Positions 11,707 to 24,039 of a stretch of 64,000 bases of DNA are shown here, piece after piece. Both the position numbers and the translations under genes were made by a program. The DNA is from Sambucus nigra (Eukaryota > Streptophyta > Magnoliopsida > Dipsacales > Adoxaceae): positions 632,094,585 through 632,158,584 of the forward strand of contig OX422210.1 of assembly GCA_949130495.1 (NCBI GenBank), given 5' to 3'. How positions within the stretch are numbered: position 1 is the stretch's first letter; every line of letters begins with the position of its first letter. The notes beneath the pieces were generated by a model. The model made no database searches, was not told the DNA's origin, and saw only the letters and a list, made by a program, of their open reading frames with translations.

Positions 11707-12208
11707 ATCTTAAGACAATTTAATTTGTTTTACTCTTTTGTAGTGTATAGAATTTTTTTTTATTACAGAAACTTATTTGTTGAAAATAAATCTGTTTTGA
11801 CAGAAAAATTGAATTAAATTATTACTTTATTGCAGAAATTAGTAAAACAGTTTTGGTACAGAAATTAATTTCTATACTGTTTTTATATTCTGTTTTAGAA
11901 AATAAAATTTTATTTGTGTATTCTTGTTAAAATCTGTTTAAGTAAAATTTTTTAATCTTTAAATTATAATTCTGTTTTGTACGGAATTACTTTTATTATT
12001 TAAAATTAGTGTGACACAGATTTTATTGTGTATAAACTTATGTTTATATTATAGTTTAATTCTGAATTTTTATTTGGAATTCTTTTGTAATTCATTTATT
12101 GTGAATTATATTTGGAGGAATTTGGTGCACAGAATTTTGTATTCTGTTTTGATTAATTCATTATATATGAATTTTATCATTGATAAAAATTTTGTTTTTG
12201 TAACAGAA
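11707..12208 (+). other. AT-rich leader of element G without a standard PBS
   Basis: About 500 bp between LTR and gag. The tRNA-iMet type site TGGTATCAGAGC seen in other elements of this window is absent next to the LTR; the first bases are ATCTTAAGACAA. An open frame starts upstream at 12011, but the gag protein begins at the ATG at 12209. Confidence 0.6.
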
Positions 12209-13054
12209 ATGGAATCGCAAAGTACGAACACTACTCCTACTAAACTGATTGTCACCAACACAAATGTGACTGCACCCGTATCTATGCCACACGGGGAGAA
12301 ACCGAAAAAGTTCATTGGGGATGACTTCAAACGTTGGAAAGGACAAATGTACTTCTATCTCACTACCTGCCAACTGGGTAGGTTTGTATATGAAGATTGC
12401 CCCTCTATTCAAGAGGGACATGACTCTGAAAAGGTTGCTGCTGTCGATGCTTGGAAGTATTCGGACTACCTATGCCGGAATTATATTCTGGCCTACTTGG
12501 ACAAGACATTGTACCATGTCTACTGCACGATCAAAACATCCAAGGAATTATGGAATTCTTTGGAAAAGAAGTATAAAACTGAAGATGCTGGGATGAAAAA
12601 ATTTATCGTCGGGCATTTTCTGGACTTCAAAATGATTGATTCTAAATCTGTGATCTCACAAGTGCAAGAACTCCAAGTGATCCTCCACGACATTCATGCT
12701 GAAGGAATGTCACTTAGTGAAACTTTCCAAGTTGCTGCAATTGTTGAAAAATTTCCACCATCTTGGACTTTATTCAAAAACTATCTCAAGCATAAGCGAA
12801 AGGAGATGAATGTGGAGGAGTTGGTGGTCAGGCTGAGAATCGAAGAAGATAACCGTGAGCCTCAAAAGAAAACTGGGAAGAATCCGATGGAAACGAAGGT
12901 CCATGTTATTGAAGGTCCTAAGAAGAACAAACGAAAGTATGATGGGGAAGGCACTTCCAAACAGAACAAGAAGAAGTTCAAAGGAAAATGCTACAACTTT
13001 GGTAAACCTGGACACCGCTCAAGCAAGTGTCGTAAGCCGAAGAAGCAAAATTGA
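12209..13054 (+). pseudogene. Copia gag with altered zinc knuckle
   Basis: Copia gag polyprotein (UBN2-type capsid), about 280 residues from ATG 12209 to TGA 13052. It opens MESQSTN, has FKRWKGQM, VDAWKYSDYLCRNYI, the ELWNSLEKKYKTEDAG core, FQVAAIVEKFPPSW and YLKHKRKEMNVEEL, then a Lys-rich tail and a nucleocapsid box near 12990-13032. That box reads C-Y-N-F-G-K-P-G-H-R-S-S-K-C: the second Cys of C-x2-C-x4-H-x4-C is Phe, so zinc binding should be lost. The TGA at the end lies inside the gag-pol frame and separates gag from protease. Confidence 0.9.
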
Positions 13055-16000
13055 AACAATCCTCAAGCAAATGTAACCGAGGGTGAGAATATCGCCAATG
13101 ACTTGGCGGATATGAATCTTTCTGCCGTGGTCTCTGAATGTAACTTGGTTGGAAATACCAAGGAATGGTGGGTGGACACTGGATCCACACGACACATTTG
13201 TGCAAACAAATGGATGTTCACCACCTATAAGCCTTTGGAAAATGAGGATAACCTCTTTATGGGAAATTCTTCCACTTCGAAGGTGGTGGGACAAGGAAAG
13301 ATAACTCTGAAAATGACTTCTGGAAAGGAACTTACTCTTAACAATGTTCTTCACGTGCCTGATATCCGAAAGAATCTGATTTCTGGATCTCTCCTTACTA
13401 AAAATGGTTTCAAGCTTGTGTTTGTGTCTGATCGCTTTGTGTTGTCTAAAAATGACATGTATGTAGGAAAAAGATACCTAAATGAGCGGCTCTTTAAACT
13501 CAATGTTCTTACTATAACCCAAAAAACATCTATTTCAATGAATGAAATTGCTAGTTCTTCTTACTTGATTGAGTCATCTAATATTTGGCATGCTAGATTA
13601 GGACATGTTAATTTTGATACATTGCGTAGATTAATTAGCTTGGAATTTTTGCCAAAATTTGATATTGATAAAAATTATAAATGTGAAATTTGTGTGGAAT
13701 CTAAATTAGCTAGATTACCTTTCCATTCTATTGAAAGGATAACCGAACCTTTAGATTTAATTCACACCGATATTTGTGATTTAAAATTTGTTCAAACTAG
13801 AGGTGGAAAAAAGTATTTTATTACTTTTATTGACGATTGCACAAAATATTGCTATGTATATTTGTTACATAGTAAAGATGAGGCTATTAATGCATTTAAA
13901 AAATATAAGAATGAAGTTGAGAATCAATTAAGAAAAACGATAAAGGCTATTAGGAGTGATAGAGGAGGTGAATATAAATATCCATTTGAGGAATTTTATT
14001 CTGAAAATGGGATTATTCATCAAACAACCGCTCCTTATTCTCTTCAATCGAATGGTGTTGCTTAACGCAAAAACCGTACTTTGAAATAGATGATGAACTC
14101 AATGTTATTAAGTTTAGGAGCTCCACAAAATTTGTGGGGGGAAGCCTTACTTTCTGCTAATTATATTCTCAATAAAGTACCTCACAAGAAGACTCACAAG
14201 ACACCTTATGAATTATGGAAAGGTCGAACACCTTCTTATAAATATTTACGAGTGTGGGGGTGCTTAGCCAAAGTGATGGTTCCTAAACCTAAAAAGGTAA
14301 GAATAGGGCCAAAAACCGTGGATTGTGTATTCATCTGTTATGCTACTAATAGCAGTGCATATCGATTTCTAGTTTGTAAATCTGAGATTTTGGATATTCA
14401 TGTAAATACGGTTATTGAATCGAGGGACATTTCATTTTTTGAAAATGAATTCCCGTATAACATGACCTGAGAATCTGGTCCTTCTAAAAGGACAAATCAA
14501 GCTACTACAAGTGGTACTCATCAACCTATTAAATCAATAGAGGATGAACCAAGACGTAGTAAAAGAGCAAAAACCTCGACTTCTTTCGGTCCATATTTTC
14601 TAACATATTTGCTAGAAAATGAACCTCAATCATATAAAGAAGCCATATCCTTACCCGATGCTTCCAATTGGAAAGAAGCAATTAATAGTGAAATTGAATC
14701 CATATTACAAAATCATACATGGGAACTAGTGGATCTTCCACCAGGTTCAAAACCGTTAGGTTATAAATGGATCTTCAAAAAGAAGTTGAAGGCCGATGGA
14801 TCAATTGATAAATATAATGATAGACTTGTAGCTAAAGGCTATAGGCAAAAGGAAGGGTTGGATTACTTCGACACATATTCACTGGTAACAAGAATAACGT
14901 CCATTCGGATGTTAATAGCAATAACTGCTATTAATGGACTTGAAATACATCAAATGGATGTAAAAACCGCATTCTTAAACGGTGAAATAGACAAGGAAAT
15001 CTATATGGAGCAACCTGAAGGGTTCAAGGCTCCCGGACAAGAAGGAAAAATATGTAAGCTTGTTAAATCACTATATGGATTAAAACAAGCACCTAAACAA
15101 TGGCATGAAAAATTTGATAATGCAATGTTATCAAATGGTTTCAAAATTAATGAATGCGATAAATGTGTTTACTTTAAATACATTCAAAATGGATATGTCA
15201 TCGTATGCCTCTATGTTGATGATATGCTTATCATGGGTACTAACTTGGAAATTGTCAAAACTACAAAACAAATGTTGAGTAGTAGATTTGACATGAAAGA
15301 TTTGGGAATCGCCGATGTTATATTAGGAATTAAAATTTCTAGAACATCGGATGGACTTATATTATCTCAATCTCATTACATAGAGAAAGTACTTGAAAAA
15401 TTCAAGAAGTATGATATTAGTCCTACCAAGACACCTGTAGATGTAAATTTACATCTAGCAAGAAATAATGGTGAAAGCATATCTCAACTAGAATATTCTC
15501 GTATTATCGACAGTTTAATGTATATCATGAACTGTACGCGACCGGACATAGCATACTCAATAAGTAAGCTAAGTCGATTTACGAGTAATCCAGGAAGAGA
15601 TCACTGGAAAGAAATATTGAGAGTTTTGGGTTATTTAAAATATACTCAAAACTATGGATTGCACTACTCAAAATATCCAGCTGTTCTTGAAGGACATTGC
15701 GATGCAAATTGGATATCTGATACAAAAGACTCTAAGTCTACGAGTGGGTATGTGTTTACCCTTGGAGGTGCAGCCGTATCTTGGAAATCCTCAAAACAAA
15801 TGTGCATCGCTAGATCGACAATGGAATATGAATTCATTGCACTAGACAAAGCTGGAGAATAAGCTAAATGGCTTCGAAATTTATTAGAGGATGTTCCAAA
15901 TTGGTCTAAACCTGTGCCCGTAATATGTATACATTGCGATAGCCAATCAGCGATTGGAAGGGTAAAAAATCACATGTATAACGAAAAGTCACGACATATT

Positions 16001-16165
16001 CGTCGTCGACACAATACCGTTAGACAACTTCTCTCAAATGGAATTATCTCAATTGACTATGTAAAGTCAAAAGATAACATATCGGATCCACTAACGAAAG
16101 GTTTAAACCGAGAGCAAGTTGAAAGATCATCGAGAGGAATGGGTCTAAAGCCTATAAATAAATAA
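13055..16165 (+). pseudogene. Copia pol: protease, integrase, RT, RNase H, with four internal stops
   Basis: Same frame as gag. Protease: WWVDTGS, catalytic Asp at 13175. Integrase: HARLGH and CEIC zinc site, catalytic Asp at 13769 (HTD) and 13958 (SDRGGEY); the third catalytic residue, Glu of A-E-R-K-N-R, is a TAA at 14063. A TAG follows at 14087 (LKxMM), TGA at 14468 and TAA at 15860 (AGxxAKWL in RNase H). [13 protein letters not shown] and YVDD at 15212-15223. RNase H: HCDANW, STMEYE, HCDSQSA, and the tail DPLTKGL up to TAA 16163. Three of the four stops stand where the family has Glu, which needs G-to-T changes. Confidence 0.94.
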
Positions 16166-16746
16166 GAATCAATATAGTGTCAACCCAACCTAGCTGACTG
16201 GAGATCCCAAGATCTAGGTTCAATGGGCAAACCGAACTACATTGTATTCAGTAAGCATTGGAGGAGATTAAATCCTATCCATTCCAAAGATGAGACAGTG
16301 CATATCTGCCACGAAATTAGGATAAGTTATGCTTTTAATGACATCTATATCTTAGTACGTCTAAGTGGGGTATTGCAGGATACTCTTTATGCAAGTCACC
16401 TACGTGAGTAAGAAGGGGGCCACTTCTATGAGAATAATGAAAGGCATATTCTCTAAAATACTCACGGAACCAAGTGGTATTCATGGCCAAAATGAACACA
16501 AACGTGAGAACCAACTGTGTTGAAGAATTATTGTGTGAATACTATTGTCTAGGTTTACAAAAACGATTGACGGTTCAAGGACGTGAAGTCTACTGATTAA
16601 CCAAGTAAATCCGATAGTATATCACTAAGGAAAGTTCAAGGCCACTAGGCTACTTCTCCCTATGCAATAAATCTTCAGTTTTACTCAACATGTGTCTGCA
16701 TCTGCATTAGCATCTATTCTGTTTTATTTATAGCGATATATCATTC

Positions 16747-16757
16747 ATGTGGGGGAT
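16747..16757 (+). promoter_or_regulatory. Polypurine tract of element G
   Basis: ATGTGGGGGAT abuts the 3' LTR start TGTTGG. About 580 bp of non-coding sequence lies between RNase H and this tract. Confidence 0.85.
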
Positions 16758-17795
16758 TGTTGGAAAATTGGACTATTTATTAAGCTGTCCAGATTTTTCT
16801 GGACAGAATTTTGAGCAACTTTGAGCTCAAATTTAGGTGGGACCCACACTACGATAATTGTGGAAAATTCACATGTCCATTTTTATTAAATTATGAATGA
16901 TAAATATGTCCCCAAAGTGACTCACAAAGCAATGAAAGTTAATGTATTGGGTATGTTTTAACTCTTGTCCCACATTGGAAGAGTAGTGGGAAAATGATGA
17001 GTTAATAAAACCCAAATGATGGACTAAGGCTTGGATGCCTTAGGGTATCCCAACTCTTTGAAGGGGAGATGACCTAAGCTATGCACGGGTTGACTTTCGG
17101 TCAAAGGTCCACACGCGTGCTCGCGCGTCCGTCCGATTCGGCTCGGCGCGGTTCGGTTCAGGCTCGAGCCTGGGCTTGGGCTTATAAAAATCTCCTACAT
17201 TTTTGGGCCGAATTAATTTAACTTTATGGGCTTTAATTATTAATTAATTACGAAATTAATTAATTAATTAATAAACTATTGGCAGTTATTGCCAACAGTC
17301 AACAATTAATTTCATTTAGCTGTTTAACTATTTTTTATCAGTTATTGTTACTTTGCTATAAATACAGATACCTCCCTCCATTTTTAAAACAATGAAAAAT
17401 TTCCCTCCTCCAATTCCTTCCATTTCCATACCAAAAGTGCTGTTATTCTGTTCCAGAAAATTCTTTTTTCTACATATCATCTGTTGCATTGTTGTTGAGT
17501 ATAACACACAGAATTTGAGTTCGTTGTAATTAATTATTGTCGTGCTATATAATTAATTGGAAAAATTCATTCTATCTTGGGAGACAATATTCATCAACCT
17601 CGGAGCACATTGGAGGAAATAAATTGTCTTAAGGACACTGTGAGATTCACAGGGCTCGGATTATCTTTCGATTTTTAGTATTGTTTCTGCAAATTCAAGT
17701 AAGTTTTTATTTTTCTGTAATTTCGTTTTATTTCTGTAATTAGATTATAATTCGTAATTCTGTACTTTTGTATTTATTAAACAGTGGACATAATA
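16758..17795 (+). repeat. 3' LTR of element G
   Basis: 1038 bp, TGTTGG to CATAATA, followed by the TSD ATCAT. The terminal CA has become TA. The GGCTC repeats upstream of the TATA box differ in number and sequence from the 5' copy, so this is a fast-changing part of the LTR. Confidence 0.92.
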
Positions 17796-18142
17796 ATCAT
17801 CTCCCTGAACATAAACTACTACTACATATGGTAACCACCAATTTTTAGATTGTTCTTTATGGTTGAATGAGTAAAAAGCATTGTGTGGATAATAATGGAC
17901 AGTAGATAAGAGGAAAATCCTCTCTTGAGAATAACGAGTACAAAACTCTAATATTCGTAAGAAATGATTGTAAGGAAGTACTCACTAAACCACTCTTTCA
18001 AAACACTTAAAGAAGACCAACTCATAAAATACTACACTCAACAAATGCTAATTACCTTATTGTTTTACTTCTTCTTGGATGATTATACGAGCATAGGACA
18101 TGGGGTATTTATAGCATGGCAAATACACCTTTTCTACCTAAC

Positions 18143-18279
18143 ACACACTAATTTATCACAAGTGAAATATAGGTAATCAATGACATCACACACTAATTTA
18201 CCACTAATGCAATATAGGTAAGAAATGACATCACACATACTAATTTACCACTAATGCAATATAGGTAAGCAATGACATC
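18143..18279. repeat. 45-bp tandem repeat, three copies
   Basis: Units start near 18143, 18188 and 18233. Each contains CACTAATTTA or ACTAATTTA, CAATATAGGTAA (or AAATATAGGTAA) and AATGACATCA. Copies 2 and 3 are nearly identical; copy 1 differs more. Confidence 0.9.
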
Positions 18280-18372
18280 ATATGGGTTGTGATGTTGAAA
18301 CTTAATATCCTCGTGTTAAAAGCGGGAGGGTTGTGACTTATGAGTGAAAAAGGGGAACATATAAGGATTAAG

Positions 18373-18755
18373 GAACTGCTCCAGTGCGGGAGCTCAAATG
18401 TGGAACCTCTGGGCGGTATTTTTTTTAAATTAAAAAAATGTTTTTTATTTTTTATTTTTTTTGTATGGGTTCTAAACATTTAAGTGCACCCCTGTAAAAA
18501 AAATCAACGCAAAATAGTATTTTTGGTATTTTAAAAAAATGGATCAATATTTGATAGTTTTTAAGCTGTTAAAAAACTCTCAAATATTGACTCATTTTTT
18601 TAAAATACCAAAAAATATCATTTTGAGCTGATTTTTTTACAGGGGTGCACTAAAATGTTTAGAACCTATACAAAAAAAATAAAAATAATTTTTTTTTAAG
18701 TTTTAAAAAAAATCCCTCACGGGAGTCCCACATAGGGATCCCGCACAAGAGCCCC
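18373..18755. repeat. Large foldback (imperfect palindrome)
   Basis: Left arm about 18373-18566, right arm about 18571-18755, loop of a few bases (near GCTG at 18567). Shared arm words include GTGCACCCCTGTAAAAAAA, TTGGTATTTTAAAAAAATG and GTGCGGGA at the outer ends. It is likely a foldback or MITE-like unit and could fold into a long hairpin RNA. I see no clear TSD. Confidence 0.85.
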
Positions 18756-19127
18756 TCTCTAAGGGCTAAAATATGAAATAAAGTGCCATATCGAAGAAGA
18801 ATACGATGGGTTAAATTTCAATATGATAGAATATGGTTATTAAATGAAGACTAGATTTCAACTCGCGTGATGTGCGAGCGCATTAAAATTTTCTTTATAT
18901 CAATTTCTACAATTTTAATTTTTTTAAAAATTAATATATGCACACACACACACACTTCTTAAAATTTCATGTTAAAAAAATCATTGTTGTGTTAGATTCT
19001 AATTTAAAAAAAACACATAATCTTGTAATGTCGTGTTCATATCTAAACAAACTTTGTCGTACCGTGTCGGTCTCGATCCTATATAGCCCATCAAGAATTA
19101 AAATTAATAAGCATTTGTAGTCCCAAC

Positions 19128-19397
19128 AGTAGACTTATGTGTTATTTGTTTTTACCTCTGAAGTCTGAATCTGGACCATTCAGACTTAAGATGTATCAAA
19201 TAGTGTTTTTTTAAATGATTAAGCGGCTAACGACTATTTTTGCCTCTGAATGATTATGAGATAAATAAATCTTTGAAGTCTGAATTCGTCTAAATACATG
19301 CATTCAGAGACATATTTTCCAGATTCAGATTTTAGACTTCAAATTTAGATTTCAGATTCAAACTTCAGATGCAGATGAAAAAATAAACCCAGCCTTA
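19128..19397. mobile_element. MITE-like unit with inverted ends
   Basis: The left part reads TTGTTTTTACCTCTGAAGTC and the right part, on the other strand, reads GTTTATTTTTTCATCTGCAT then CTGAAGTTTGAATCTGAA. Words such as GAAGTCTGAAT recur inside. The ends resemble small non-autonomous DNA transposons, but no TSD is certain. Confidence 0.4.
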
Positions 19398-19702
19398 GTC
19401 AAGTCGGTGGCATATGTACGGTAATGTTTTTGTTTTTCTTATTATATGATTTTCATCATAAAATTTTGTTCTTTTTATTTCCATCTGAATTATGAAAATC
19501 ACATGGTTTATAACATTTTTTCAGTCCAGATAATTTAGATCACACACATCTAACAAATTTAAACCCTTTCCATCAACACATTATTTATACATGTATAACT
19601 TAGCGTGTCTATGCATGAGAGAGAGCAGTGGTTGAAAATTGAAAACCATGAAATTTATAATAAAACACTGCATAAACCGATTAAAACCTTAAAAGACGAA
19701 GA

Positions 19703-22700
19703 TGTGACATCCCACCTACTTAAATACTGGGTGATCAGTCCTTTATTAAATTGAAACAGGTTTCTCATCTGATTCATTCTTAGTATTACTGTCGAAAAAC
19801 TTTCTAATTACTAATCACCTATTAGTTAATTAAACCGGTGTCAAAATTTTACCTTTCATCAATAGATAACCAGTGTGGAAAACAAAAGTAAACCATTCAT
19901 AAAATTATATAATCCCAAACCATCAAATGATATAAAATTATCGCCGAATAAACCATCGGCTAAAAATCTAAAGTAAATAAACCAAATGTAGTCTAAATAC
20001 TGAATCCAAAATGAATGGGCGACATGCCCTAAATGAAACTGATAACTGGAAATAGATTCCTACACTAGGAATGATAGATAGAAGCGCCTAAACAAAGTCC
20101 TGCGAACATCCACCTGTGTCATAGCTGCGTCTCCCTGGATCAGAATATTAAATCTAGCACCCCTGTAGCTGGACACCTAAAAGGTTTTGAAAATATTTTA
20201 TATCAAGAGTTAGTACTCAAAAAGTTTTGAAAATATTTAGCAAGAATTTATCACAATGAAAATCAGTTATTTATTATACATGTTAGGTTCTCGTACACTC
20301 TCTTGAGTTTCATCACCCCTCATCTATAATGCACGCCTAATGTTCTATACTTAGCGCACCTAGCTATACTACCCAAGCCAACTAGACTGAAGTATGTAAT
20401 TGAACTTATATACTCTCAAAGTCCCCGTACCGCCCATACAGTACGCTACTTAACACATCTCGTTTGTTATAATCTTCTTAGGCAACATTTCACACATTGT
20501 TATCCCAAGCCTCAATTAAGTTATCATACTTAATTTATTCTTTAGATATCTACTATATATCATGAATATTTATAATTAAGTCTCTTCACTTAATTCTCTT
20601 TTGGTTGTATATATCTCCTCTACCGATTTATTATCGCACTTAGGTAGATTATTCATAGAGTATATATTTCACACACAGTATATACCATAGAGCACATATT
20701 ACTAGTTAGAGACTATTGGCTCGGAAAGTCACCTCGACTCCAAGAATCTTTTTTATATATTTGCTTAGAATGTTACCTCGACTCCAAGTTTAAGTTAGAG
20801 ACTATTGATTCGGAATGTCACCTCAACCTCAAGAATCTCTTTCATATATATTGGTTCGGAATGTTACCACGACTCCAATATAATTTTAGTATACTTTAGG
20901 ATTTCACAAAACTTATGTATATCTATAAATCAGTAGGTATTCATACATCCTAATTATCCATACTTGTACGTAGTGTATTTTTCTCGAATACTCACCGTAC
21001 ATATTACTTTACGATTTGTCTCACTATCGCATTTATTCGAGTAATCACACAGCTATAAGGGTCCTAATTAGCCCATTATTAATTTCAGTAGTTAAATCAA
21101 TATTTACCCTAGTGGTCTATTTATAAATTCATTCGAAGTTTCTGGAATTTGTTATCTTTCTCTCCGATAATTTACGACACAAGTCATCCCAATTCATTCT
21201 CGTCTTAATTCTCTCAATAAGACTAAACTACAAATCCCATATAGGCCTATTTTAGTTTAGACAATTCCATCATTTTATCCTAACAAAGTTCCAAAAGCAT
21301 TACACAATAACCGTTTAGAAGGGCTAGGCCAAAAAGGGGAATTTTATAATTTTTCAGTGAACCGGACCGGTTCGCATTCTGGACCGAACCGGTCCGACCC
21401 TCTGCACTTTGTCTTCTACGCTCAGCTCATGCGTTTTTCCACCATTTCAAAATACCAACTCTCATGATACTACACAAAAATCACAACCAATTTTCCTAAA
21501 CCATTTCTACATGTATTAGGATGATTTCTAATGTCTTAAACATATCAAATCTTCACAGAATTTAATCAAGAATGAATTAAAACTCAAAACTCTCTCAAAA
21601 ACCTAGTTTTGTGTTCTTCCCAAATATCCATTCAAAAACTCAGACTTAATTAGTGATGAAGATTAGTTATCATATGATTTCTACTTCTCTACAGATAGTA
21701 AATCATTCTATATGCAAACCTACCTAATCATGCATCAAAATTCATTCTTTTTCTTCTAAGAATCATAATTAAATCAAGTTTACTTTTGAAACCTTACTCG
21801 TGGATATTATAACTTCAGAAAACTTGCCTTAAAGTGGATGATCTGAGTTCGTGGGTTGATGTTGGTGTTGGATTGTTTTCTCCTCCAATCTTCCTTCCCA
21901 AGAGGTTTGTGGTGCAAGAACTCTTTGAAGCTCTCACCAATTCTTTCTTAAGCTTTGAGAATGGTTTCTCTCTTCTCTCTAATGGCCTCTCTAATCCTTT
22001 TGTGTTATTAACCCTAACTCCAATTTCTAATCATCAGATATAGTTTTCTAAATTTCATTGTGATTAGGCACATATTTTTCACATTTATCCCCTTAATTTC
22101 GGTATTTTTATGATCTCGTGCAGAGTAAATAGCTTGGATTTGTCTCGTATTTATGCTACTAACCTCTTTTGGCAAGTATTTCGTATTTTGTGTATTACTC
22201 ATGTGTTTTACAGGTAGTTCATACAAGTTAGTGCGAAAGAGAACGCAAAACAGTGAAAGAAAGCAAGAAACGGGGAATTAAAGGGCATTTTCGTAATTTT
22301 ACATATATATATTCCAGAGGTGGAGAAAACTAGAAAGTTGAAGAGCTATAAATTACAAGAACAATGTAAAAAACGGCAGTAAAATCGGAGCTCTGAATCA
22401 AAAGATATGGCAAGTCAAAGTTAAAATTAATTGTAGAAGCTGAAGAGTCATTATGAGAACTGAAGAGTCACAACTCTTGAAATTTCTTATTTAATTCCTT
22501 TTTATTAGTTGTAAAACGTGGGGAGGCAAGGGAAGAGTCACATTTAGTTATTATAAAAGGACAAACCCTAGTAGGAAGTTGGAGGGGTTGTTTTATCAAG
22601 TTGTAGGAGGCTAGTAGTTAGGGTTTCTTTGTAGTTAGTTTTTAGAGTATTCTTGTAACCAAGAACCCTAGTTTTGAAGTTTGGCTACTATTTAAGATTC

Positions 22701-24000
22701 AAAGTTCTATTCAAAATTCATAATTCATCCATTGCAAGTAATTTTAATTTATTGTTTTTACTGCTTTCCTAGTTAGTTTAATTAATTGTTGCTTTCTAGT
22801 TTTCCATTCCCAATTCAAGCCATGTTCTCAATTTTCTAGATTTAGTTATGAATTCTTGCACTTTCAGTTTTAAGTTTTCTTTTATTTTAATCATGTTAAG
22901 CTAAGTTTTTAAGGGTGGGGATGCATGAACCCAACCCGATGTGGTATGCATAGATATATAATTTGTCCTCTAAATTAAATAAGTTATTAGACCGTGTTGT
23001 ATAGTTTCACAACCATTGTAGACCTTCTGACCTTGTTTGCCCTAGGTAACCTTGGTGCTTAAGGATGCAACGCGCGTGGACTATTGCGGCACTGCTTTAA
23101 TCATTCTTTGATTATGTATGATGCGGACTTGAACCTCATATATGTAATGCTCTGAAGTACTAAAGACTGGGTCTGGTCAATTATCTAATTTAGGACTAGT
23201 TTTGTACTAGCATACACACTAGGGTTTGGGGGAGTGTATTCCAACCTACTTTCTCATTCATCTTAATTAGTTTCCTCATTCATGCGTAGTTAACTTCTTT
23301 ATTTATTTATGTTTTCCCTTTTCAACCATCATCATCTTTTTCACTTTTATTTTAGAAGTAATAAATCAATTAAATTCTATCAACCATTCCTTGTGGATTC
23401 GATACCCAAACTTGCCACTATACTCCTTAAGAAGTGTAGTTACAAGTTTAAGTTTTTTTGTATTGAGGTTGGAAGCCGATAACAAAGACTAGCGTATTAC
23501 ACGGATGCTGGGTTTCCGACTCGATCAGTAGGTCCCTTAATCTCTATCTACCAAAAGACCAAATTACCCTCATATGGTCCCGGTTTAGTCAAAAATTGCC
23601 CCGGGACTCAATTAACACCCCTGGGTACCCAATTTTGACTAATTCGACCCTTTCGAAGTCATCCGTGACCTCTAAACTATCATCCGAGTAACTTAAAATA
23701 TATTTTCTATATCGACCTCAATTTAGTCTACACGCGACTCCCGGTTGAGATAGAATCAAATACACCCATATCACTCACTATGACGTAAATTAATAGTCAT
23801 AAATTATTTACACTTCACTCTTAGTAAATTTCATTTCATAATATTAATTAGTAACTATCTCTTGATTAATATTTAATAATCACTTTTATTATTTAATCAT
23901 ATTTAAATTACGTAACTCTTGTAATTTAATTGACACGTATTTACCCAATTAATTTTTGAATTAATTAGATTTCAAATACGCAGAAATACAGGGTATTACA
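19703..24000 (-). repeat. 3' LTR of element A, carrying insertion F
   Basis: Minus-strand start TGTAATACCCTG at 24000, end ...GGGATGTCACA at 19703. Without F (1467 bp) it is about 2.83 kb. 19703-20370 matches 49580-50254 and 20370-21430 matches 61089-62149. It contains GAACCGGACCGGTTC and GGACCGAACCGGTCC at 21359-21395. Confidence 0.88.
22061..23527 (+). repeat. Probable solo LTR of an Athila/Tat-like element (F)
   Basis: About 1467 bp from TGATTAGGCAC to CGATCA, interrupting the LTR of A. The start resembles that of element C (TGATAAGCAC). A TATA-like TTATAAAAGG lies near 22551, and a CTTGTGGATTCGATACC box near 23391 is typical of the U5 end of such LTRs. No internal region follows. The flanks CATTG and GTAGG do not form a TSD, so edges or origin may differ. 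Confidence 0.55.
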
Positions 24001-24012
24001 TACTTCCCCCTT
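24001..24012 (-). promoter_or_regulatory. Polypurine tract of element A
   Basis: On the minus strand AAGGGGGAAGTA ends directly at the LTR start TGTAATACCC. Element B has the same arrangement (GGGGGGAAGTA). Confidence 0.85.
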
Positions 24013-24039
24013 ACAAAGGAATTTCATCCCCGGATTTAG

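Larger units (their letters stand above)
10678..17795 (+). mobile_element. Complete but inactive Ty1/copia retrotransposon (element G), TSD ATCAT
   Basis: 7118 bp with two LTRs, gag, protease, integrase, RT and RNase H in copia order, flanked by ATCAT at 10673-10677 and 17796-17800. One frame without frameshift runs from the gag start to the RNase H end, broken only by five stops. The LTRs differ by many substitutions and several indels, including about 50 bp present only in the 5' copy near 10785-10845, so the insertion is not recent. The 5' LTR ends ACA; the 3' LTR ends ATA. Confidence 0.95.
17796..19702. other. Spacer with several small repeats
   Basis: No gene recognised. It holds a three-unit tandem repeat, a large foldback, a short CA run (about 18941-18954) and a MITE-like inverted-repeat unit. 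Short open frames (17964-18176, 18938-19120) have no recognisable product. Confidence 0.6.

Noticed and set aside
12011..12208. An N-terminal extension of the gag of element G
   Set aside because: The upstream part is AT-rich leader with hydrophobic chance codons; gag proteins of this type start at the MESQ-like ATG at 12209.
18143..18279. A CRISPR-like array
   Set aside because: Three direct tandem units of 45 bp without spacers, in a plant genome; it is an ordinary minisatellite.
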